A stretch of DNA of 64,000 nt from Cacajao melanocephalus. Its lineage: Eukaryota; Chordata; Mammalia; Primates; Pitheciidae. Shown piece by piece: positions 52,011 through 64,000 of this stretch; positions within the stretch are counted from its first letter, which is position 1, and every line of letters starts with the position of its first letter. Location of the stretch: the NCBI GenBank assembly GCA_963573385.1, contig CAUYLG010044371.1, positions 62,001-126,000 on the forward strand, written 5' to 3'. Position numbers and translations under genes: made by a program. The notes beneath the pieces were generated by a model, which saw only the letters and a program-made list of their open reading frames with translations, was not told the DNA's origin and searched no databases.

Positions 52011-52485
52011 GCAATAGCAAAGACCTGGAACCAACCCAAATGCCTATCGACCATAGACTGGACAAGGAAAATGTGGCATATATACACCATGGAATACTAT
52101 GCAGCTACAAAAAATGATGAGTTTGTATCCTTTGTAGGGACATGGATGAATCCAGAAACCATAATTCTCAGCAAACTGACACAAGAACAGAAAATCAAAC
52201 ACCACGTGTTCTCACTCATAGGCAGACGATGAACAATGAGAACACATGGATACAGGGAGGGGAGCATCACACACTGGGGTCTGTTGCAGGGGCCAAGGGA
52301 GGGACAGTGGGAGGGGTGGGGATGTTGAGGAGGGATAACACGGGGAGAAATGCCAGCTGTAGGTGATGGGGGGATGGAGGCAGCAAATCACAGTGCCAAG
52401 TGTGTACCTATGCAACAATCCTGCATGATCTGCACATGTACCCCAGAACCTAAAGTAAAATAAATAAATAAAATAAAATAAAAAT
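52011..52485 (+). mobile_element. primate L1 (L1PA-type) 3' end, sense
   Basis: 'gcaatagcaaagacctggaa' to 'ctgcacatgtaccccagaac' and an A-rich end of AAAT units. Heavily 5'-truncated. The 3' UTR G-rich tract ('gggaggggtggggatg') is present. Frames on both strands here are chance frames in L1 DNA. Confidence 0.95.
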
Positions 52486-52524
52486 CTTCAAAATTCTGAT
52501 TCAATTTATTTTTATCTGTTTTTA

Positions 52525-52538
52525 AAAAGCAGAAAATA
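52525..52538 (+). repeat. left target-site duplication of Alu
   Basis: AAAAGCAGAAAATA, repeated exactly at 52841-52854. Confidence 0.93.
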
Positions 52539-55024
<2,486 letters not shown>

Positions 55025-55245
55025 GGGTTGTGTGACATAGTAGAAGGGGCATAGGCTACAAAAACAGAGCTTACCTTGTACTACTGCTTTATTCTTTGTG
55101 AGCTGCATGACTACAGACTTTAGTTTTGTAATCAGGAAAGAGCCTTGGAAATAAAGTTTTTGTAAAAATAAGATAACACATTCATCATAATTCCTGACAT
55201 ATGTTAAACATTCATATTAAGCTATTACCATTACATATGCTAATT
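55025..55245 (+). mobile_element. probable MIR SINE, sense
   Basis: 'tgacatagtagaaggggcat' then 'aggctac', 'gtgagctgcatgactacaga', and 'aattcctgacatatgttaaa' follow MIR order with heavy decay. Confidence 0.55.
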
Positions 55246-55388
55246 ATACTCTTTGGACATAAAGGTTTATGAATTTTCTACCTTGCATTGTATATTTCAT
55301 TTTATCAATAAAAAAACCTTGAATCACGATTTGATTGCCCTGAATTTTATCTTGCTTAAAATTAATATTCCCACTCTGGTTCCTTTTA

Positions 55389-55420
55389 TTTATGTATGTA
55401 TGTATTTATTTATTTATTTT
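55389..55420 (+). repeat. (TTTA/TATG)n simple repeat
   Basis: Tetranucleotide units of TATG and TTTA. Confidence 0.8.
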
Positions 55421-55439
55421 GCCCTTAATAATTTTATTG

Positions 55440-56340
55440 TTAATCTTTTTGTGCCTTTTTGATTGGATTATATTCTAAGTGCAACAAGAAGGAATTAAAA
55501 GTGTTTAGGTACATTATTTGACTTATATGTTTAGAAAATTGCTCTGGCTGATGGTTAGCAAATGAATTACCAATAAAGAACAATAAGAAACCATAAAACA
55601 TTTGAACCAGCAAAAAAAAAAAAAAGACAGTGACTTGGACTAGGACAGAAGTTATGTTTTGGTTGGACATAGGGAGGAGGTCAGTAAAGGAAAGAAAAAA
55701 ATTCTAGAATAACTGCAGGTTTCTCAAAGCAAGCAATTGGAAGGCTAGTGGTAACATTTATTAAAGTGTAAACCATTCAGGAAAGAATATATGTTTAGAG
55801 GAAGAAACAGAATCTTTTTTTGCCCATGTTGATTTTGAGAGTTTATTTTTACTTCCTAGACACATCAAGAGTCAGACCAACAATAACAAATGTAAATTAA
55901 AGATGGGGACCTAACTTTGGCAGTAACATCACTAGGGAGACAGATGATTGCAGATAAAGATGGAGACTCAGGACTAAGCATTCCAATATTTGGTGGTTGA
56001 ACAAAAGTGGAGCTCTCAAAGGACACTGGAAAAAAAGCAGCCAGAAAAGTGGGATATTCAGCAGTGGGGTATCATGGAACCCAAGAGAAGGAAGTATTTC
56101 AAGGAAGAATTAGTAAACTGTGTCAAGTGATGCTGATAAGTAGGCTTAGATGAGCTCAGCAATGTGACTATTGAATTTAGACTAAAGAAATAGATATGGT
56201 CTTAATTCTAGTAGATTCAGAGGAATTGTGGTGAAAGAAGTCTGGGTTGAGAGAGTTAAGAGGAGAATAGTAGTCATTTGAACAGAATGAAATGAAAACA
56301 TTAGAAAAGAATGAGTAGACACTTTCCAAGTGTTTCCTTT
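55440..56340 (-). mobile_element. L2 LINE with RT-coding region, antisense
   Basis: A 900-bp inverted L2 that reaches well into the reverse-transcriptase part. Landmarks are 'ggattatattctaagtgcaa' (55463), 'gtgacttggactaggacaga' (55630), 'gcccatgttgattttgagag' (55822), 'gactcaggactaagcattcc' (55964) and 'ggaagtatttcaaggaagaa' (56090), then 'ttagtaaactgtgtcaagtg'. On the minus strand the last blocks lie in the palm region of the RT. Stops and frameshifts show it is dead. A13-14 near 55608-55623 is a local expansion. Confidence 0.92.
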
Positions 56341-57884
56341 CTTAGATCACTTACGTATCTTAAGTCATCTCTTAATTTTCTTTTCTCCATGTCTACCAAC
56401 ATCTTATACGTTTTATCCTTATGTTTCACATTCTAGGAAAGTTCACCCTCATCATGACTGATTAGATTTTAACATTGTTTTTGCTCTTTGGACAAAAAGA
56501 GCAGGACCAGGACACACTTTAGGTCTATAGCTGAAAATCAAATTATCCTAATATTACTTTTTAAACCTCAACCAGATCACTTTTAACCTCAACTAATAGC
56601 CCATAAAACTCATCTGGCTGTAGTACCATCTTAGCCTCTCTTATTATTGCCTCAGCTTCTATATCATAATGAGCATATCCTCTTTCAAAAACATTTTTCC
56701 AGTTCCTATTATAAATCATTTCAAAGATTTATATTTCTTCTGAATCTTCAAGATAACTTTCTCCTTATTTTCACCTATGGTAATTTTCCTGTAAGCCTCA
56801 TGGTACATCTAGCAAAACTCTATGTTTGACAAGATACAATAGGCAAGGCTAACCCTTGTGACCCCACTGATTTGTTTATTTGGGGACTAGTTGAAACCCT
56901 ATCTTAAATCTACAGGCTGTGGCTCCATGTACATGAATTCTAATCTAACTTCTAATACTAATAATTTTCATAATTTTTATATATTATTAATTGAATTTAC
57001 CCTAAGCCCAGAATCATAGCATTCTGATTTTGAAAGTTTCATAGAGCTGTTTGTTATTCTGACTCACACTTAAGCAGATGTTCACTTTGGCAGAAATAGT
57101 CTATTGTTAACTGCGTATTGTGTGACTTCAAAGCTCCATGTTGGTCATTCTTACTGTCAGTGTCTACTTTTATTTTCAAATGAGAACTGTTATCAGCCTT
57201 CTGCAATGAGATTCTTCTTGAAGAGAAAGTCTACACTAGCTGTTGAACAGCTCTGCCCAGAAAGAGCCAAATCTGAATTTTAAGATTATATATACCTCCC
57301 CAAATCACTGACATACTTTCCTAACCACTGGGGCAAAATTTCAGTTTATAAAAACAATTTCATAGTGCATTACTTGGGATCCATAGTGACAAGAGAATGC
57401 ACATCTGCTTAAGAGTGTGTATATATGTGATAAATTTACCAGAGCCTAACAAAAAACAAAGGACAAATTGATAATTGGCATAGGAAACACAAAATGTGCC
57501 AAATTGTTCTTCTAAATAATGAGGGAAAGAGGTTAAACATAATGCCGTACTTTACACTAATGAAAATGTCCAGTATATTCTTTTCCCAGAGCAAAATAAC
57601 ATGTTAATGACTCTGCTCAATGTCATTTTTGTTAATGTGACATCCAAGGAAGCACTCCTCCTGGATCCATAAACTGTGTTCAAGAACAAAGATCAAAACT
57701 GTTTATCTCCTGCTTCTCACTGGTGGCTATAACTGAAGCCCTGTGTCACAATGACCATCATTACTGTAAGTGACAGCTTAGCCAGTTAGAATTCGGCTGT
57801 AACCTATCCTCACGGTTTCCTCTCCTGGCGAATAGCAAACCATGTGCTGAAATTTTTTACTACAGCATTCTAGGACTTACAAAA
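56341..57884. other. unassigned sequence
   Basis: No repeat or gene recognised over 1.5 kb. Confidence 0.5.
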
Positions 57885-57985
57885 TGGAAGACTCCTTTCC
57901 TTTAGCCTGACAACTCCTGAATATTTAATTCCTACTTATTCTTTAAAACTCACATGTCATGCTTTCACAAAAGCTTTCTTTTTTT
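57885..57985 (+). mobile_element. possible L2 fragment, sense
   Basis: 'tattctttaaaactcacatg' then 'tcatgctttcacaaaagctt' resembles the L2 segment with 'cttcaaggctcagctcaaatgtcacctcctc...gaagccttc'. Confidence 0.4.
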
Positions 57986-58259
57986 CAGTGAGAGAAGGGA
58001 ATTTCAGAATCAGTGCAGAGGTGGAGCAGATTAGGATAATAATAAGACCTGAGAAGTAGTTGAGCACAGGGTTAAGAGAAAGGAGATGGGAGTGGTGGTA
58101 TAAATATCTTCATCCTAATGTCTTCACTGTGAAGACTGATGATATGGGCCAAAGGACTCCTTAGACTGATGCTCTAGTAAGATTTTGGACATAGAGCTGA
58201 ATCATAAGGTCTAGGGCAAACTGTCCTGCTTACCGAGATAGCCAACATTGCAACATTGT

Positions 58260-58275
58260 CCACTAGGGGGCATTA
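58260..58275 (+). promoter_or_regulatory. candidate CTCF-binding motif
   Basis: The sequence is CCACTAGGGGGCATTA. It agrees with 14 of 15 positions of the CTCF core written as CCASYAGRGGGCRSY, including all of the CCAC..AG.GGGGC bases that contact the central zinc fingers. It is not inside a repeat that I recognise. In an AT-rich gene desert such a motif could anchor a chromatin loop or boundary; binding itself cannot be judged from sequence. Confidence 0.55.
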
Positions 58276-58382
58276 ATCCAACCCACCCAGCCTTATTCAG
58301 GACTTTGGTATTCCTTAAAAGCACCTTGATAGAGCCTGTCCTTAGCTTCCTGATCTCATTTATCAACCTGTATGCTGAGTGT

Positions 58383-58422
58383 TTCCTAGTATACTCTCCT
58401 AGTATACTTTCCTAGCATACTC
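58383..58422 (+). repeat. three copies of a 13-14 bp unit
   Basis: TCCTAGTATACTC, TCCTAGTATACTTT and CCTAGCATACTC in tandem; each holds a short palindrome AGTATACT. Confidence 0.8.
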
Positions 58423-58519
58423 AAATAGCTCTATGTCTATTAGCTATTTGATTATTTAAGGCATAAGCTAAAATATATATATTTCTTAGTTTATGCTAAG
58501 AAATTTAATATGACAGGAT

Positions 58520-58650
58520 TAATTTAATGTTCGTAACAACTCTCTGAGGCAAGATTATTGTTCCCATTTTAAAGGTTACGGCATTAAATAACAGTTTAAG
58601 TAATGTGCCTAACTTAGTGAGAAACAGAGACAAGCCTCAAAATAAAGTTG
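58520..58650 (-). mobile_element. MIR SINE, antisense
   Basis: 'gtaacaactctctgaggcaa' then 'gttcccattttaaaggttac' and 'gtttaagtaatgtgcctaac' follow the inverted MIR. Confidence 0.85.
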
Positions 58651-59474
58651 ATTTTACAATAAAGCCTGTTACAACATTATGCCTACAGGCCCATCTGCTC
58701 AGTTCGACCAAAAGAGAATATCTCTCAGATACGTGATAGCTTTGGTCAGTAGAAGAGTTTGCTCTTCTCCCATATTCAGAGAAGCAAAGCAGCTACAGTT
58801 GTGTGTGTGTGTGTATATGTGTTTAAATTTATAGATCTGGTATTTCAATCTAAAAAAGTATTCCCACAGAATAATAAAATGTAATGAAAATTTTATCCCC
58901 TTTGCAATATTTTCAATATTAATTTCAACTTCTAATTTTAATTGTTAGAGCCTTGCTAAAATCCATTACTCTTTGCATTTTAGAATATGTTTAATATCAT
59001 GTATGATGTGTATTATATAGATGTTGGTTGGTTTTTATAAAGGAGCCATGCATAATAACAATGGGACAATGAGCTAAAAAGTTGTGTGCATACCATGTGT
59101 CTGATTTCGGTGAGGTAAACATAATGAGAATTTCTGCTCATGAAGAAATAATCATATTTGGACAAATGTTGCATTCTGTTATTCTAATATACAATTAAAC
59201 ACAATCAATGTTAAGATGCAAAACAGAAGTTTGTGGGTCAAGACAATTCTTGAAAACTATTTTGTTTATGCTTTAAGACTGTGGACATTCAAATGTTAGT
59301 AAATATCATTCATGAAAATCATTAGTAATAAAAATAAATAATAGCAATTTTTACTATTAATAATTAGTATAAATAGCTTGATAGTACAGAATTACTCTCT
59401 TAGTTTTATTTTACAATAATTACAAGTACAGTGAAAATCCCAGTAATTATTGTATCACTATTATTACATTCCCA
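58651..59474. other. unassigned sequence
   Basis: Only a short (GT)n run at 58799-58814 stands out. Confidence 0.5.
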
Positions 59475-59615
59475 TCATTAAATGCTTATTATGTGTCTAC
59501 TAAACATTAAATATTGCCACAACTTTAAGTGGTAGGTAGTTTTTATCCCCATTTTATAAACAAAAAAGCTAAAGACAGCAAATGAATCATCAAAGATCAC
59601 ACAGTAAGTAGAGAA
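59475..59615 (-). mobile_element. MIR SINE, antisense
   Basis: 'gcttattatgtgtctactaa', 'atccccattttataaacaaa', and 'aaagatcacacagtaagtag' occur in inverted MIR order. Confidence 0.87.
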
Positions 59616-60864
59616 GTCTATATGGTTAACTAATTTGTGTGTGGTTGTATGTGTAAAATAAGTGGAGTTTTAACAGAAGTTGGTATTCAAAAAAACTTCT
59701 ACATTTATTTTGCCTACATGTAAAGCTAGCTCAATCCAAACATATAGAAACTTTCATTGCATTTACAAATATATTACTTTTTTCCTAAATATCATAGATT
59801 TTCTATATAGCATGTATTCTTACCATCCCATTTGGAATTTAAGCAATTTTGTTTTAATTAATGCAACTGCATGTTAATTTTAAGTATTATTATAATAAAT
59901 ATATATCAGAGAGATATATTATGATTATAAAAGTATTTTGTAGCCAACAATAATAAAGCAAGGCATTAAACACAGAATTTAGAGATTTTTGAGTAAAGAT
60001 AGTTAGGTTTCTCTAGATTGAAAGGGACTAAAAAAATCATTACCTTACAGCTTCCTCTTCACAGTTCTATGTGAAAGGAGTAGGTGAGACACTTCATTTC
60101 TTTAAAAATAATACCCTGTCAAAATCATAAAACTTTGCTATCACAACTGACACTAATTGGCATCCTTGTTAGCACTCTCAAAAGAGAGGTCAAAACTAGA
60201 TGTTCACAGAAGCTGAATTGCCCCTTCTTGTAAGTGGTTCCTCTAGGTTAAACAGAAGAGACATGGAAACTTTAGAAAAAGTTTGGCATGTACCTTAATT
60301 ATAAGAAAAATAAGAGACATTAGTGTTGATCTGTGAGCACTGATTGTTTGACATCTTGGTAGAGCATTATATATGAAACTTACAGATAGATGTCTAAGAT
60401 AACTAAAAAGATCGGATAATAGGAATACAAGCTCCCAGTTTTGTACCCAAAGTCTTTGAGTCTAGATATAGATTTGTAGAGAATTTCAGAGAGGTTTGTG
60501 GAAGGTGGACATTTAATAAGGGGGAAAGAGTGTATATACCTTATGTAACAGCCCTAAAGGGTAAAAGGCAGCATTCTGTAAGTATTTCTAAAGAAAAATA
60601 TGTGAATATGCATACCAAGCAAATAAAGAAGGGCCATAAACATCCTCATGTGAATTCAGATCAAAATTTGCCACCAAAATAATGAGTTCATACAAAGTTA
60701 AAATTTGCTACCAAATACATGATGAAAAAAATACTATTATAAGAGATTTGATAATTTTTGAATTGCAGATACGGTATTGTACAATTGTAAAAAAATGGGA
60801 CTATTTGGCTCTAAGGAAAAGAATATTGAAAAGTCATTAAATATAGACTTTATTTTTTAATTTA
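59616..60864. other. unassigned AT-rich sequence
   Basis: No repeat or gene recognised. Confidence 0.5.
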
Positions 60865-60970
60865 TAATTTCAACAAATAGTTATCAAGCACTATTACGTG
60901 CCAGTTACTATGACAGGAAGACTACACTAACAAGACAAATGTGTCCCTACATTTGAACAGTGTTTTGTGA
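60865..60970 (-). mobile_element. L2 LINE 3' tip, antisense
   Basis: 'caacaaatagttatcaagca' then 'ctattacgtgccagttacta' and 'actaacaagacaaatgtgtc' match the inverted L2 3' end. Confidence 0.7.
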
Positions 60971-61875
60971 CCAGCTTTATTCAGCTTCACTGAAGCCAAA
61001 AAAGGAAGCAAACATTTTAAATGTACCTACAAAAAATGAAGCAAAATAAAAAATAATGCTTCTGATTTCCATGATTTTTAAATGCAGGAAAATGTTATCA
61101 AAGAAGCTTATGGAATCTACTCTCCTTGGGAAATCTTAAAAGCTGTATCATCTGTCTTAGATGATTTGGAATCAACTGAATCAACAATGTGGCTCCTTAA
61201 AGCTCCATATCAACCAAGATTCTATACTTCAAAATTAATTTTCCAAACTCTGATTTTGATTAATTCTTATAGTATAATAGTTTTTTTACAGTATCATCAA
61301 TGTTTATAGAAATAGTTATTTTGCACAGATAGAAACAAATCTGCCTAACCACAAATCAAGAGATGAACATAAATCAACAAAAATCCAATTAAATTTTAGC
61401 TAGCTAAACTGACTAAAAGTAAAAAAAAAATACAAATATGAACTAGTAGATGAAGAAGTCAATGTATTAATTCTAAATGCTCTCCTTTCCAATTAAGAAT
61501 TTTATGACAAATGGAAATAAAGCACTATCATTGCCATATGAAATATAATAATGAGGACACTCGTGGTGGTGGTAGTGTTTTAATATTCACAACCCCGTGA
61601 CTCAGACAGCCAACAATATAGGCACCTGTACCGCTGATAATTATATGGAAACAACATTTTCTATTTTGCATCCTTCTTCTATAAACACTATTGTGCTCTC
61701 ACTAAGATTTTCAAAGAATCAATATGTGCCATTTATTAAATAATGGTGTATGTAATAATTACTGTAGTTTTCCTAAAGATTTTTTTCCCTTAACATTCAG
61801 TAAAGAACATTTTCTGTAGCCATGCACAAACAAATGATTAAACCCCACAGTCCAAATGAGTAGTTGTTTCTCAAA
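60971..61875. other. unassigned sequence
   Basis: No repeat or gene recognised. The plus frame of about 75 codons at 61082-61309 has no recognisable domain. Confidence 0.5.
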
Positions 61876-61995
61876 GGTAACGGGGGATGAAGGCAGCAAA
61901 CCACATTGCCATGTGTGTACCTATGCAACGATCCTGCATGATCTGTACATGTACCCCAGAACCTAAAGTACAATAAAAAAAAGAAGAAGAAAAAA
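61876..61995 (+). mobile_element. very short primate L1 3' tip, sense
   Basis: Only the last ~120 bases of an L1PA-type 3' UTR are present, from 'ggtaacgggggatgaaggca' through 'gtaccccagaacctaaagta' and an A-rich tail with AAG units. No target duplication was found. Confidence 0.92.
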
Positions 61996-63029
61996 CACTT
62001 TTGCAAGCATCTTTGTACATATCTTTCTCTATATGGTGGATAAATAAAAATTAGATTTTATTTGCTGAGAATTTAATGATCAAAGCTGTAATGCAACCAT
62101 CATGTAGCACTTTGCTACAGCAGGCTGAGATGTCATAAGACATCTCTCCATATACAACCAGTAAATATGCTAGAATATGAATTATTCTTGTAGAAAAAAT
62201 AATGATTATTACCTCTAGCACAAAGTAGAACTTTTTTGGAATGGGTCAGGTTTGAAGTCATTCCATAAAAAAGACGTTTCTATACAAGTGGAAATTGAGA
62301 CTTTCCTTAGCCTGTATTTCACCAGCATGGGAAAATTTGAGGTTGTTTGCATTTCCACTGAGATGTGTGTTCTGAATCACCAGAGAAAATTAAACAACAA
62401 TAATTCTAAAATTCTATTAGGCCATTAATCTACCCCTTCTCACTTATAGGAGAGGTAAAAGCAGTAGGACAATAATTTGATGGGTTTTTTTTTTTCACTA
62501 TGTCACCAAAAAAATTATTTAACCAGTGTACAATGAAAGTCTATGTAATGTAGGCAAGTGGTTGCTGTGTTCAGCCATCTCGTTTCTCAGAATGAGTCAC
62601 CAAAATTCAGGAGCTCACAGGGAGATGATAAAGAGGGACTTCCCAATACTCAAAGATTGCAAGACCAAGGTGATTAATCCTGAACCCCCTAAAACTGTTT
62701 CCTTTGACTGCCTAGTATGGGTGTGTACAATATTGAAAGAGAGTTATATTGCAATACTATTTAATTTTGTATTGGGAAAATGTATTTCTTCTGATACTCT
62801 TTCTAAAATATATCCATCATTAATAACAACTTGAGCTGCTAGACTGCCTGTCTCTCTTTGTCTTCTATTCTTCACAAAGATAAAAATAGGTAACTTCTGA
62901 CTGATTGGTTTTTGTCTTATCTCAAGTTAACCCAATAGTTGTTACCTCAAAAAGCCAAAACTACAAAAATGAGGAATGGATTCTGTATGATAAAATAGAT
63001 TTACCTTATCTGAAAGCTAGTCTTAGCAC
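61996..63029. other. unassigned sequence
   Basis: No repeat or gene recognised. The plus frame of about 102 codons at 62526-62834 has no recognisable domain or signal. Confidence 0.5.
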
Positions 63030-63150
63030 ATATAAAATAAGGGAATTAATAAAATCTATATCATAGGATTGTTGTGGTAAATAATTAAAACAATCCAATG
63101 TGGAATGCTTAGTATAGTGCCCAGGAAAAGGTTAGCAAATTTTACAGTTA
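63030..63150 (+). mobile_element. MIR SINE 3' part, sense
   Basis: 'ataggattgttgtggtaaat' then 'gcttagtatagtgcccagga' match the MIR 3' third. Confidence 0.75.
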
Positions 63151-63474
63151 CCAGTATTTTAAAGAATGGCCTGGTATGCTGCATTGCACACATGGAATGC
63201 ACTTCTCTTTTATGCAATTGTCATTTTTTCTAACTTATGTTTATCCATTAAGGGACTATACTGTGTTTAAAAAGCTTTAGACTGAAGATAGGTAAAATTC
63301 CATTGTGGTTCCTGCCTTGCAGGAAATGATTTTTTATATGCTTGGGTAACATTTACTTAATCATTATAAAATTTAGTTTTCTTGTCTGTGATATATAGAG
63401 ATATATAGAATTGGGCTCAACAGCTCTAAATTATCTTCTTGACCTTTGGGATCATTTTATTCCTATGAGAAAGA

Positions 63475-64000
63475 TATTCTTTGTTCACAGCTAACATCAT
63501 GCTCAATGGGGAAAAGTTGAAAGCTTTTCTATAACAAGGCAAGGATGCCCATTCTCAGCACATCTAATCAACATAGAGTAATGAAAGTCCTAGCCAGAGC
63601 AATTAGGCAAGAGAAAAAAAAAAAAGGCAACCAAATTGGAAAGGAAGAAGTTAAATTGTCTCTGTTTACACATGACATAATCATATACATAGAAAACCCT
63701 AAAAACTGTTGGAATTATTAAATAAATTCAGTGAAGTTGCAGGGTCAACACAGAAAAATCAGTAGTGTTTCTATACACTAACAGCAATAATCTGAAGCCA
63801 TTTTTCTAAATCCCATTTAAAATAGCTACAAAAAATTACATACTTATGAATAAATTTAACCAAAGAGGTAAAAGATCTCTACATTAAAAAGTGTAAAACA
63901 TTAATGAAATAGGCCTGAAGAAGACAGAAATAAATAGAAAGACATCCCATGTCCAAAGATTGGAAGATTAATAGTATTAAAATGTTCATCTCCCCAAAGC
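63475..64000 (+). mobile_element. L1 ORF2 segment, sense, runs off the window
   Basis: 'tcacagctaacatcatgctc' then 'aatggggaaaagttgaaagc', 'ccattctcagcacatctaat', 'ggaaaggaagaagttaaatt', and 'gtttctatacactaacagca' are sense L1 ORF2 blocks from the reverse-transcriptase C-side. It starts 5'-truncated and continues past the end of the window. The frame is interrupted by stops and an A12 run near 63616. Confidence 0.92.

Overview
The window is primate nuclear DNA, most likely human or another catarrhine. The evidence is Alu elements, primate-type L1 3' ends, old mammalian MIR and L2 copies, MaLR LTRs and Tigger or Charlie DNA-transposon fossils in an AT-rich background. No protein-coding exon, RNA gene, CpG island or gene promoter can be supported. 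All open frames are short, and the recognisable ones are translations of Alu, L1 or L2 DNA. It reads as a gene desert or the interior of a very long intron.

Layout. 0-9 kb: an old L1 fragment (-), MIR and L2 pieces, a nearly complete MER2 with TA target duplication, two more Tigger-family fossils and two MLT1-type LTRs. 10-17 kb: a 5'-truncated primate L1 (+) split by an Alu with a clear 14-bp target duplication, then a long old L1 (-) carrying an AluJ. 19-26 kb: L2 (-), two Alus, and a MIR split by a small 5'-inverted (twin-primed) L1, then L2 (+). 26.7-30.4 kb: a pair of inverted arms of about 930 bp and about 90% identity around a 1.8-kb spacer. 30.4-39 kb: L1 (+), L2 (-), MLT1 LTRs and a younger L1 (+) with a G-rich 3' tract. 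40-49 kb: MIRs, an Alu with an internal 36-bp duplication, a MER20-like element split by an AluJ, and an L2 (-) interrupted by an L1, a hAT fossil and an Alu. 50-64 kb: a (CA)n microsatellite, L1 and Alu with flanking repeats, a 2.1-kb stretch without recognised repeats, an L2 (-) copy of the reverse-transcriptase region, a good CTCF-like motif, MIRs and the start of another L1 (+).

There are no genes to connect functionally. The window is best read as a layered insertion record: MIR and L2 first, then MaLR LTRs, DNA transposons and old L1s, then AluJ, then AluS and primate L1s. Repeat calls rest on consensus sequences remembered by eye, so edges are approximate unless a target duplication is described. 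I found no new biological system. The most unusual structure is the inverted duplication at 26.7-30.4 kb, and the best regulatory candidate is the CTCF-like motif near 58.27 kb.
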